A DNA stretch of 64,000 nt from the NCBI RefSeq assembly GCF_001430825.1, contig NZ_CP010535.1, forward strand, positions 3,266,501 through 3,330,500, in the 5' to 3' direction. Under the pieces are notes generated by a model, which ran no database searches, was not told the origin of the DNA, and saw only the letters and a program-made list of their open reading frames with translations. This document shows positions 43,920 to 54,200 of the stretch, piece by piece. Both the position numbers and the translations under genes were made by a program. The first letter of the stretch is position 1. Each line of letters begins with the position of its first letter. This DNA comes from Sediminicola sp. YIK13 (GTDB taxonomy: Bacteria > Bacteroidota > Bacteroidia > Flavobacteriales > Flavobacteriaceae).

Positions 43920-45254
43920 ATGGATAAGATTTTGACAATGATAAAAAAGCCGAAATTGAGTTTTTGGCAGATCTTTAATATGAATGTTGGTTTTTTGGGT
44001 ATCCAGTACAGCTTTGGATTGCAACAAACCGCAATTAACCCCATATTTCTATTTCTGGGCGCATCGGAAGAAATGCTTCCTATTTTGAATATTGCAGGAC
44101 CGGTAACTGGATTAATCATTCAGCCTATTATTGGTGCCATGTCCGATAAGACATGGTCTCCAAAATGGGGTCGGCGTAAGCCCTACTTTTTGATCGGTGC
44201 CATTATTGGCAGTTTGTGCTTGTTCGCATTTCCATCTAGTCCGGCCTTATGGTTCGCAGTAGGGCTATTATGGATATTGGACGTGGGTAACAATATGGCC
44301 ATGGAACCATACCGTGCTTTTGTCGGTGATAAATTACCGGAAAAGCAATTGAGTCTTGGCTATCAAATGCAAAGTCTTTTTGTGGGTGCCGGAATTCTTT
44401 TGGCCATGGGATCAATTGTACTGTTCCAGTATATCTTCGGGGCCGATACCGTTGAAACTGCAGGAAAGATTCCTAAATGGATTTATTATTCGTTTTATAT
44501 AGGAGGCATGCTCTCCATTACGACTATATTATGGTCTGTATTTAAAACTCCTGAAATTCCACCGACTGCGGAAGAATTGGCTGAAATCAATGAAACCAGG
44601 GAAAAGCCAATAGGCCAACGCATAGCAAAACCTTTTGCGGAAATTGTAAGCGCTATAAGGGAGATGCCGCTGTTCATGTGGAAGCTAGGTGCAGTCTATC
44701 TTTTTCAATGGTACGCGTTATTCGTATACTGGCAGTACATAACTCCTCTCTTCATGCTCACCATGGATTATGGGATCTCTGAAGCTGCCTCGCAATCGGC
44801 CCAAATGAGTTTGACTTATAACATTGTCACCATGATCGTCGCCTTGGCATTGGTCCCTTTGACTTTGAAATTTGGGGGTAAAAAAGTGTACTCCTTAAGT
44901 TTAGTGGGTGTGGCCTTGGCACTATTCTCCATTCCTTTCATTGGTGATCCAAAATTGGTGCTTGTTCCAATGGTATTGTTTGGTATTGGATGGGCCGCTA
45001 TGATGGGCATACCATATACCATGGTCTCCAAAGTGGTTCCACAAGAAAGACGTGGGGTTTATATGGGTATTTTGAACATGATGATTGTTATTCCCATGGG
45101 AATTGAAACGTTGACATTTGGTCCCATCTATAAATATCTCTTGGGCGGAAATGCTGTTAACGCTATCCTTTTTGCTGGGGTGTTTTTTATAATTGCCGCA
45201 GTGCTGGCGCTGAGATTAAACGTTTCACGAGCCAAAGAATCCGTTGAGGCATAA
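43920..45254 (+). CDS. MFS transporter, sugar-type (SLC45/GPH-like)
   Basis: 444 residues from ATG 43920 (GTG 43914 and ATG 43938 also possible). About twelve transmembrane helices. The loop after helix 2, GAMSDKTWSPKWGRRKPYFLI, carries the extended D-K-GRR-P signature shared by sucrose/maltose symporters (SLC45, SUC, MalY-like), and QQTAINPIFLFLGA in helix 1 agrees. A proton-coupled disaccharide or glucoside substrate is likely, but no glycosidase or regulator is next to it. The 208-base spacer upstream shows no TAnnTTTG element. Confidence 0.87.
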   Translation: MDKILTMIKKPKLSFWQIFNMNVGFLGIQYSFGLQQTAINPIFLFLGASEEMLPILNIAGPVTGLIIQPIIGAMSDKTWSPKWGRRKPYFLIGAIIGSLCLFAFPSSPALWFAVGLLWILDVGNNMAMEPYRAFVGDKLPEKQLSLGYQMQSLFVGAGILLAMGSIVLFQYIFGADTVETAGKIPKWIYYSFYIGGMLSITTILWSVFKTPEIPPTAEELAEINETREKPIGQRIAKPFAEIVSAIREMPLFMWKLGAVYLFQWYALFVYWQYITPLFMLTMDYGISEAASQSAQMSLTYNIVTMIVALALVPLTLKFGGKKVYSLSLVGVALALFSIPFIGDPKLVLVPMVLFGIGWAAMMGIPYTMVSKVVPQERRGVYMGILNMMIVIPMGIETLTFGPIYKYLLGGNAVNAILFAGVFFIIAAVLALRLNVSRAKESVEA

Positions 45255-45349
45255 TATTCAATTAGAAAATACTTTTGTGCTTCAGCCTGGGAAGCTCATT
45301 TTGTTTGGATAAAACTAAGATCTTTTTACGCTTTTATAAAGATTACCTT

Positions 45350-45357
45350 TAAATTTG
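45350..45357 (+). promoter_or_regulatory. -7 element upstream of maeB
   Basis: A perfect TAAATTTG 20 bases before the maeB ATG. No clear TTG lies at the right distance upstream. Confidence 0.5.
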
Positions 45358-45377
45358 ATTTTTTAATTCACATTTAT

Positions 45378-47675
45378 ATGAGCAAAGAAAAAAGGAGAAG
45401 GGAAGCTTTGGTCTATCACGCCAAGCCACAACCTGGAAAGATAAAGATTGTTCCTACGAAACCTTATGCGACACAGCGGGATTTAGGTCTTGCATATTCC
45501 CCTGGTGTGGCGGAACCTTGCTTGGAAATTGCAAAGGATAAGGATAACGTTTATAAATATACAGCCAAAGGAAATATAGTTGCGGTCATTTCAAATGGAA
45601 CCGCGGTTTTGGGATTGGGTGATATAGGGCCAGAGGCCTCCAAGCCAGTAATGGAAGGTAAATGTCTTCTTTTCAAGATTTTCGCGGATATCGATGGTAT
45701 AGATATTGAGATTGATACCAAGGACGTGGACAAATTTGTAGAGACTGTTAAGATGATAGCCCCAACTTTTGGCGGAATCAATCTTGAGGATATCAAGGCT
45801 CCCGAAGCCTTTGAAATTGAAAGAAGGCTAAAGGAAGAACTGGATATTCCTGTAATGCACGATGATCAGCACGGAACAGCAATAATTTCTGCTGCCGCTT
45901 TACTAAACGCTCTTGAGATTACCAAAAAGAAAATAGAGGACGTACGTATCGTCATCAGTGGTGCCGGTGCTGCGGCCGTTTCCTGTACCAAATTGTACAA
46001 GGCCTTCGGAGCCAGTGGTAAGAATATTGTAATGCTCGATAGCAAAGGGGTAATCCGAAGTGATAGGGATAACCTCACAGGGGAGAAACTTGAATTTGCG
46101 ACCGACAGAAAGATTGACACCTTGGAGGAAGCGATGGTAGATGCCGATGTTTTTGTAGGTCTTTCCATTGCCAATATCGTAAGTCCAGAGATGTTGTTGT
46201 CCATGGCCAATAACCCTATCGTTTTTGCAATGGCCAATCCAGATCCTGAGATTGCCTATGAAATAGCATACAAGACGAGGGAAGATATCATCATGGCCAC
46301 AGGAAGGTCAGATCATCCTAACCAAGTGAACAATGTGCTTGGATTCCCATTTATTTTTAGAGGGGCGTTAGATGTTAGGGCCACCAAGATCAATGAGGAA
46401 ATGAAAATGGCGGCAGTTAAGGCATTGGCCGAACTTACCAAAGAGCCTGTTCCAGAACAGGTGAATATTGCTTATGGTGAAACTAGGCTGACCTTCGGGA
46501 AGGATTATATTATCCCTAAGCCATTTGACCCAAGACTTATATCAGAAATCCCACCAGCAGTAGCAAGGGCAGCCATGGAGAGTGGTGTGGCCAAAATGCC
46601 AATTGAAGATTGGGATAAATATAGGGAAGAACTCTTGCAACGATCCGGAAATGATAATAAGGTGGTTCGTTTGCTACATAATAGGGCAAAATCCAATCCG
46701 AAGAAGATCGTATTTGCCGAGGCAGATCATTTGGATGTATTAAAAGCAGCGCAGATCAGCTATGACGAGGGGATCGCCATACCTATCTTATTGGGTAGAA
46801 AAGAGGTTATCCTGGAGCTTAAAAAAGAGCTGGAATTTGATGCAGACGTGCCTATTATAGATCCCAATAGCGATGAATCCAGTGCTACCAAAGATAAATA
46901 TGCACTAAAATATTGCGAATCAAGGAATAGAAGTGGCGTAAGCCTATACGGAGCTCGCATAAAAATGCGGGAGCGTAATTACTTTGGCGCGATGATGGTG
47001 AGGGAAGGGGATGCGGATGGTATGATCTCTGGATACTCAAGGGCCTATCCAACCGTGGTAAAGCCCATTTTTGAAGTTATTGGTAAGGCATCGGACGTGA
47101 AGAAAGTTGCTACCGTGAACATTATGATCACAGATCGTGGACCTTTGTTTTTAGCCGATACCGCCATTAATATAGATCCTAATGGGGAAGAATTGGCAGA
47201 GATAGCCAAGATGACCGCCAACGTTGCAAAAACATTCGGATTTCAGCCTGTGATGGCCATGTTGTCCTATGCCAACTTTGGTTCTTCCAACCATACCCAT
47301 GCAGCAAAGGTAAAGCAAGCGGTCAAGATTTTGCATGAATCAAATCCTGATTTGGTGGTAGATGGAGAAGTACAGATCGATTTTGCCCTGAACAAGGAAT
47401 TGCACCAAAGCAAGTTTCCATTTTCCAAACTGGCAGGGAAGAACGTCAATACCCTGGTATTTCCTAACTTGGAATCGGCGAACATTACTTATAAACTCCT
47501 GAAGGAATTGAATAAGGCAGATTCTATAGGCCCAATAATGGTAGGGTTGAGTAAATCTGTCCATATCATGCAATTGGGGGCCAGCGTTGATGAAATTGTC
47601 AACATGTCCGCCGTAGCCGTTGTGGATGCGCAAGAAAGAGAAAGAAGAAAAAAAGCAAAATCTGAGGCTAAATAA
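45378..47675 (+). CDS. maeB: NADP-dependent malic enzyme with C-terminal phosphotransacetylase-like domain
   Basis: 765 residues in the MaeB two-part layout. The malic enzyme part (1 to about 420) has LAYSPGVAEPCLEIAKD, DIDGIDIEIDT, DDQHGTAIISAAALLNAL, VISGAGAAAVSC (NADP site) and FAMANPDPEI. The C-terminal part (about 430-750) resembles phosphate acetyltransferase (KIVFAEADHLDVLKAA, GMISGYSRAYPTVVKPI, GPIMVGLSKSVHIM) and in other MaeB proteins is regulatory, binding acetyl-CoA, rather than catalytic. It makes pyruvate and NADPH from malate. ruvA starts 9 bases after its stop. Confidence 0.97.
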   Translation: MSKEKRRREALVYHAKPQPGKIKIVPTKPYATQRDLGLAYSPGVAEPCLEIAKDKDNVYKYTAKGNIVAVISNGTAVLGLGDIGPEASKPVMEGKCLLFKIFADIDGIDIEIDTKDVDKFVETVKMIAPTFGGINLEDIKAPEAFEIERRLKEELDIPVMHDDQHGTAIISAAALLNALEITKKKIEDVRIVISGAGAAAVSCTKLYKAFGASGKNIVMLDSKGVIRSDRDNLTGEKLEFATDRKIDTLEEAMVDADVFVGLSIANIVSPEMLLSMANNPIVFAMANPDPEIAYEIAYKTREDIIMATGRSDHPNQVNNVLGFPFIFRGALDVRATKINEEMKMAAVKALAELTKEPVPEQVNIAYGETRLTFGKDYIIPKPFDPRLISEIPPAVARAAMESGVAKMPIEDWDKYREELLQRSGNDNKVVRLLHNRAKSNPKKIVFAEADHLDVLKAAQISYDEGIAIPILLGRKEVILELKKELEFDADVPIIDPNSDESSATKDKYALKYCESRNRSGVSLYGARIKMRERNYFGAMMVREGDADGMISGYSRAYPTVVKPIFEVIGKASDVKKVATVNIMITDRGPLFLADTAINIDPNGEELAEIAKMTANVAKTFGFQPVMAMLSYANFGSSNHTHAAKVKQAVKILHESNPDLVVDGEVQIDFALNKELHQSKFPFSKLAGKNVNTLVFPNLESANITYKLLKELNKADSIGPIMVGLSKSVHIMQLGASVDEIVNMSAVAVVDAQERERRKKAKSEAK

Positions 47676-47684
47676 GCAACATTT

Positions 47685-48266
47685 ATGGTGACCCATTTAA
47701 AGGGGAAATTAGTTGAGAAAAATCCTACCCATGTAGTCATTGAGTGCTCAGGGGTAGGATATTTTGTTAATATTTCCTTACATACATTTTCCAAAATTGG
47801 CGATTCGGAAAGCATCATGCTTTTCACCCATTTACAGGTGAAGGAAGATTCGCATACCTTATTTGGATTTGCCGAAAAATCTGAACGTGAAATATTTAGA
47901 CTTTTATTGTCTGTTTCGGGGATAGGATCCAGTACGGCACGGACCATGTTATCCTCCTTGTCACCCGGTCAAGTTAGGGACGCAATTGCTCTTGGTGATG
48001 TCCCCACAATACAGGGAATAAAAGGGATCGGGGCAAAAACTGCCCAAAGGGTAATCTTGGATTTGAAGGATAAAATTCTCAAAATTTATGATATAGATGA
48101 AGTTTCGGCTACTTCAAACAATACAAACAAAGATGAAGCGTTATCAGCATTAGAGGTTCTTGGATTTGTCCGTAAACAAGCAGAAAAAGTGGTGGATAAA
48201 GTTTTGGGTCAAGATCCCTCACTAAGCGTCGAGAATATAATAAAACTGGCGCTTAAAAATTTGTAA
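47685..48266 (+). CDS. ruvA: Holliday junction DNA-binding protein RuvA
   Basis: 193 residues. The OB-fold domain I (HLKGKLVEKNPTHVVIECSG), the two helix-hairpin-helix motifs of domain II (LLSVSGIGSSTARTML and IQGIKGIGAKTAQRVILDLK) and domain III (EALSALEVLGFVRKQAEKVV) are all present. Its stop is 5 bases before the sprA start, an arrangement known from gliding Flavobacteriaceae. Confidence 0.97.
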   Translation: MVTHLKGKLVEKNPTHVVIECSGVGYFVNISLHTFSKIGDSESIMLFTHLQVKEDSHTLFGFAEKSEREIFRLLLSVSGIGSSTARTMLSSLSPGQVRDAIALGDVPTIQGIKGIGAKTAQRVILDLKDKILKIYDIDEVSATSNNTNKDEALSALEVLGFVRKQAEKVVDKVLGQDPSLSVENIIKLALKNL

Positions 48267-48271
48267 AAAGT

Positions 48272-51200
48272 TTGAAAACAGGGGCAAAATCATTTCTTTC
48301 ATCTTTTCTATTTAAGCTTTCACTAATCGGTGTCATTTTTATGACGACCCTACAAACTACTTCAGCCCAAGAAACGGAAGAGCAAGAAGTAGATTCCACA
48401 AAAACAGGAGTGGCCCTCGGGAGACTTTTGATGAAGGACCCCAATAGCATAGTAGCAAAGTATACCTATGATCCCAAATTGGATCGTTATATCTACACGG
48501 AAAGTGTCGGGAAATACGATATCAGCTACCCGATCATTCTAACTCCGGAGCAGTACCAGGACCTGGTGAAAAAGGAGGATATGAAATCGTATTTTAAAGA
48601 AAAGAGGGATGCCTATTCCGGAAAGAAAGCTGGAAGTGAGGAGGCTCGCAAAAACTTACTCCCCAACTTTTACGTCAACAATAATTTTTTTGAATCAATT
48701 TTTGGGGGCAATACTATTGAGGTGATCCCACAGGGATCTGTCGCCATGGACTTGGGTGTTATTTGGCAAAAGAATGACAATCCTGCACTTTCCCCCCGAA
48801 ATCGTACCAACCTGTCCTTTGATTTTGATCAACGCATAAGTTTGAGCATGTTGGGTAAAATTGGAGAGCGACTGCAGGTTACCGCCAATTATGATACCGA
48901 GGCCACATTTGATTTTCAAAATCTGGTAAAGCTGGATTATACGCCCACAGAGGATGATATTATCCAATCCATTGAAGTTGGAAACGTAAATATGCCATTG
49001 AATAGCTCCTTGATAACGGGGGCTCAAAGTTTATTTGGGGTAAAAACGAAGTTGCAATTCGGAAAGACCAGTGTAACTGCTGTTTTTTCGGAACAGCGCT
49101 CACAAAGTAATACCGTAGTAGCTCAAGGTGGGGGAACATTGAACGATTATTCCCTATCCTCGCTCGACTATGATGAGGACAAGCATTTTTTTATATCCCA
49201 GTATTTCAGGGACAACTACGATAGGGCCTTAGAAAATTACCCATTTATCAGAAGCCAGGTACAGATTACCAGGCTCGAAGTATGGGTGACCAACAGAAGT
49301 CAGCAGACTTTAAATGTAAGAAATGTTGTGGCCTTACAGGATCTTGGGGAGGCGGTGCCTTCCAAAACTAGAATCGGTAGGCTCAACGGTAACCCGCCAG
49401 GTTTTTTTAATTCCTCTTCCGCTGGAGATTTACCGAGGAACAATGCGAATGATTACGATCCGGCCTTAATAGGCAATGGGGGTGCGTTAACTTCTCAGGT
49501 GAGGGATATAGCCACTGTAGATAATGGATTTAATATACCGGGATATGATGTCAACCAAGGGTTTGATTATGCCATCTTGGAGAATGCCCGGAAATTGGAA
49601 AATGGAAGGGACTACCAGTTCAGTACACAATTGGGATATGTTTCTTTGAATCAACGTTTGAGCAATGATGAGGTTTTGGCCGTTGCCTATCAATATACCT
49701 TCAATGGGGAGGTGTATCAAGTAGGTGAATTTGCCAATGGGGGTATAGATGCCACCACTGTTTCTTCAGGGGCACAAAGTCCGGCAATAAACAATAACAC
49801 CTTAGTGCTGAAGCTCTTAAAGAGTAATATTACCAATGTCATAGATCCTATATGGGACTTAATGATGAAAAACATCTATTCCACAGGTGCTTTTCAATTG
49901 AGTCAGGACGATTTCAAATTGAACATTTTATATTCAGATCCTACCCCAAGAAATTACATTACCCCAGTAGATAATTCACCTGGGGCTGGTTGGCCCAATA
50001 CACCTAAGCCATTGGAAGAACGCATTCTTTTGGATGTTTTTAACCTGGACCGATTGAACGCATACAACGATGTCCAAAGCGGAGGGGATGGTTTTTTTGA
50101 TTTTGTACCCGGGATTACCGTGGATACCCAATCGGGAAGAATTATTTTCACCAAGGTAGAACCCTTTGGCGAATATTTGTTTGAAACGTTGGGAGGCGGT
50201 ACCTATGACGTAAATGATGGTCAGGGATACAATGTGAACCAACAGAAATATGTCTTTAGGAACATGTATGCCATCACTAAGGCGGCAGCACTCCAGGACG
50301 CAGATAAGAACAAGTTTATTCTTAAAGGTCAGTATAAATCGGAGGGCAGTAATGGTATTCCTATCGGAGCCTTTAACGTACCCCAGGGGTCGGTTAGAGT
50401 AACTGCGGGAGGTCGCCAATTGCAGGAAGGGATAGATTACACCGTAAACTACCAAGCGGGAACAGTGCAGATCTTAGATCCAAGCTTGGAGGCTTCCAAT
50501 ACCCCTATTAATATTTCCGTGGAGAACAACGCGGTATTCGGCCAACAGAGCAGAAGGTTTACAGGAGTAAATGTGGAGCACCAATTCAATAAGAACTTTC
50601 TATTGGGTGCCACGTTGTTGAACCTTAATGAACGTCCCTTGACCCAAAAATCGAACTATGGGGTGGAGCCGGTAAACAATAGTATTTTTGGCGTTAACGG
50701 AAATTTTTCTACCGAAGTGCCATTCCTTACAAGATTGGCCAATAAATTACCCAATATAGATACCGATGTGCCTTCTAACGTATCGGTAAGAGGGGAGATA
50801 GCTTGGCTACAGCCCGGATCGCCTAAAAATGCAGATTTTGAAGGAGAAACAACAACGTACGTAGATGATTTTGAGGGGGCACAATCCCTTATAGATATTC
50901 GTTCTTCCCTAGGTTGGTCTCTGGCCAGTACCCCGGTGGAATTTGCAGATGGAAAGAGCGGATTGGAAACAGGATACCAAAGGGCAAAAATGGCATGGTA
51001 TACAATCGATCCCATTTTTTACACCAATCAAAGACCTTCAGGAATTACAGATTCCGATGTATCTACCAATCCGACAAGGAGGGTATTTATTGATGAGGTT
51101 TTTCCGCAAGTAGATATTGCCCAAGGACAAACAACGATTCAGAGCACATTGGATGTTTCTTATTACCCAAATGCAAAAGGGCCATACAACGACAATCCAA

Positions 51201-54200
51201 ATTTTGCTGGAGAACAGCCAAATTCTAAATGGGGAGGAATCATGCGTTCCTTGAGCAGTACCAATTTTGAGCAGTCCAATGTGGAGTTCGTCCAGTTTTG
51301 GGTGTTGGATCCATATGTGGACGGGAGCACCACCTCCAGTGGGGAATTGGTCTTCAACTTTGGAAACATTTCTGAGGATATACTAAAAGACGGGAGAAAA
51401 CAATATGAGAATGGTTTGCCGGGCGTAAATAGCAACGATTTGGTAACCCCTACTGTTTGGGGAGAAGTACCTGCAACCCAATCTTTGGTATATGCTTTTG
51501 ATACCAATGAAACCAATAGGGGATTACAGGATTTAGGTTTTGATGGTCTGGATGATGCTGCAGAAGGATCAATCTATACCAACAACCCCGCAAATGACCC
51601 TGCCCTGGATAACTACCAATATTACCTGAATAGGGATGGGGACATTTTAAATAGATATTTGGATTTTAACAATCCGCAAGGAAACTCTCCCGTGCAGGTC
51701 ACCAATACCAACAGGGGTTCCACCACCTTGCCCGATGTGGAGGATATAGATAGGGACCTTACCATGAATACGGTCAATAGTTATTATGAATATCGTATCG
51801 CCATTAAGCCAAATACCACTATTAACGACAAATACGTAACCGATATAAAAGAAGGGGTCACCCCTCAATTGCCCAATGGTACAACATTGAACCGTCGTTG
51901 GATACAATACAAAATTCCACTTAGTGATTTTACTGATGCTGTTGGAGGTATTAGTGATTTTAGGTCCATTAGCTTTATGCGTATGTACCTCACTAATTTC
52001 TCCGATAATGTGGTCCTTCGTTTCGCGACCTTGGATCTGGTTCGTGGGGATTGGCGTACCTACACAAATTCCTTGCAGCCAGAGGTAGATAACAACCCTG
52101 CTGATGACGGTACCTTTGTGGATGTGAATACGGTGAATATTGAAGAAAACAATGGAAGAACGCCTATACCATATGTTCTTCCTCCTGGAGTCATCAGGGA
52201 GCAATTGAACAATAACAATACTATAATTCGCCAAAACGAACAATCCCTTTCCTTTGTGGTAGAGAATTTGGAATCTGAAGATTCAAGGGGAGTATTCAAA
52301 AATGTGAATATAGATATAAGACAGTATGAGCGTTTAAAGATGTTCATGCATGCCGAGAAAATTGTGGATAGTGATTATACCAATGACGAAACCCCTTTGG
52401 TGGGATTCCTTAGAATGGGGACAGATTTTAGTCAAAACTTTTATCAAATAGAACTTCCGTTGCAATTTACCCCTTTCGGGTCTTCCTTGGATACTGACAT
52501 TTGGCCAGAGGTGAATGAGATCGACATCGCTTTGAGTGACCTCTCCAGGGTGAAGTCTTTGGGTATATCCAACCAATCCTTGAGTACGGTCAATTACTAT
52601 GAAATTGTGGATGGGGAAGTGGTAGCGGTCGATGAATTTGCACCGAGAACAGCAGGAAGGGCTCGTATTGGAATACGGGGTAACCCATCCTTGGGGAGTT
52701 TAAGGAGTGTTATGGTGGGGGTTAAAAACATTGATAATTTGCCTGCTAGAGGTGAGGTCTGGTTCAATGAATTGCGACTTGCCGGTCTGGATAATAATGG
52801 GGGATGGGCCGCCGTGGCTGCCGTGGATGCCAATATTGCAGATTTTGCTAACTTCTCGGCTACGGGAAGCAGGAGCACCTCAGGCTTTGGGGGCATAGAT
52901 CAAATGCCGAACGAGAGATCAAGGGAGGACGCTATTTCCTATGACGTGGTGACCAATGTGAACGTAGGGCAATTGCTGCCAAAAAAATGGGGAATTCAAC
53001 TGCCGTTCAATTATGGAATATCGGAACAACTAATAACTCCAGAATTTGATCCGGTATATGATGATTTGAAATTGGAGGACAGAGTCGCTACTGCCGGCAC
53101 CCAGGCCGAAGCCGACGCTATTAAGGAGCAGGCAGAAGATTATACAAAAAGAACGAGTATCAACCTTATTGGGGTTCGGAAAAATAGAGGAGAGGAAGCC
53201 GATGCAAATTTTTATGATGTTGAAAACTTCACCTTTAATTACTCCTATAATGAAACAGACCATAGGGATTTTGAAATTGCGGAGTTAAGAGATCAGAACG
53301 TGGTAACGGGAATGGTCTACAGCCATAACTTTAAGCCGGCCTCTGTGGCTCCTTTCGCAAAGCAGGATTCTTTGTTCAACGGGAGGTATTTAAAGTGGTT
53401 GAAAGATCTAAACTTTAACTTATTGCCAACGAGTATTGCCATCAATTCCAATATCAACAGATCTTTTAACCAACAACGTTTTAGGGATGTATTGGAACCA
53501 GGTGTAGAATCTTTGGATCTTCCGGTATTGCAGCAGCGTAACTATCTTTTTAACTGGCAATATGCGCTTAACTATAGTCTGAGCAAATCGCTGCGATTGA
53601 ACTTAACGGCTTCCAACAATAACATTGTCCGTAATTATTTTGAAGAGGCAGGTAATGAGGATTCGGGAATAGATCCGGCCCTAGGTTTGTGGGATGGTTT
53701 TTGGGATGTTGGGGAGCCCAACAGGCATGCACAGCAGATGCAATTGAACTATGAGGTACCTTTTAACAAGATTCCAGCGTTGGATTTTATCAATGCCCAA
53801 TACAGTTATACCAGTAATTTTGATTGGCAAAGGGGCGGAGATGCACTTAATGAAATAGCACGATTGGAACCGGGGCAGGAAAACGTGTCCATCAATACCA
53901 TCCAAAACGCCAATACGCATACGATTACCGCCTCTTTGGGGATGCAAAAATTATACGATTATTTGGGGCTGAAGAAAAGAAGTACCAAAGATGTGGTAAG
54001 TGTCAATTCCACAAGGAGGGATAAAGCTGGCAACCTTTCCAAAAAAGCCGAGGCAGAACAAAAAGCACAAAAGAAAACCAGTGGCCTATTCAATACTGCC
54101 GTGGATATCCTAACCATGGTAAAAAGGGTCAATTTTAATTACAGTGAGAATAATGGGAAGGTACTTCCTGGATATACCAGGTCCATTGGGTTTATAGGTA

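Noticed and set aside
45279-45295. GCTTC/GAAGC stem after the MFS gene as a terminator
   Set aside because: Five base pairs and no proper T run; too weak to call.
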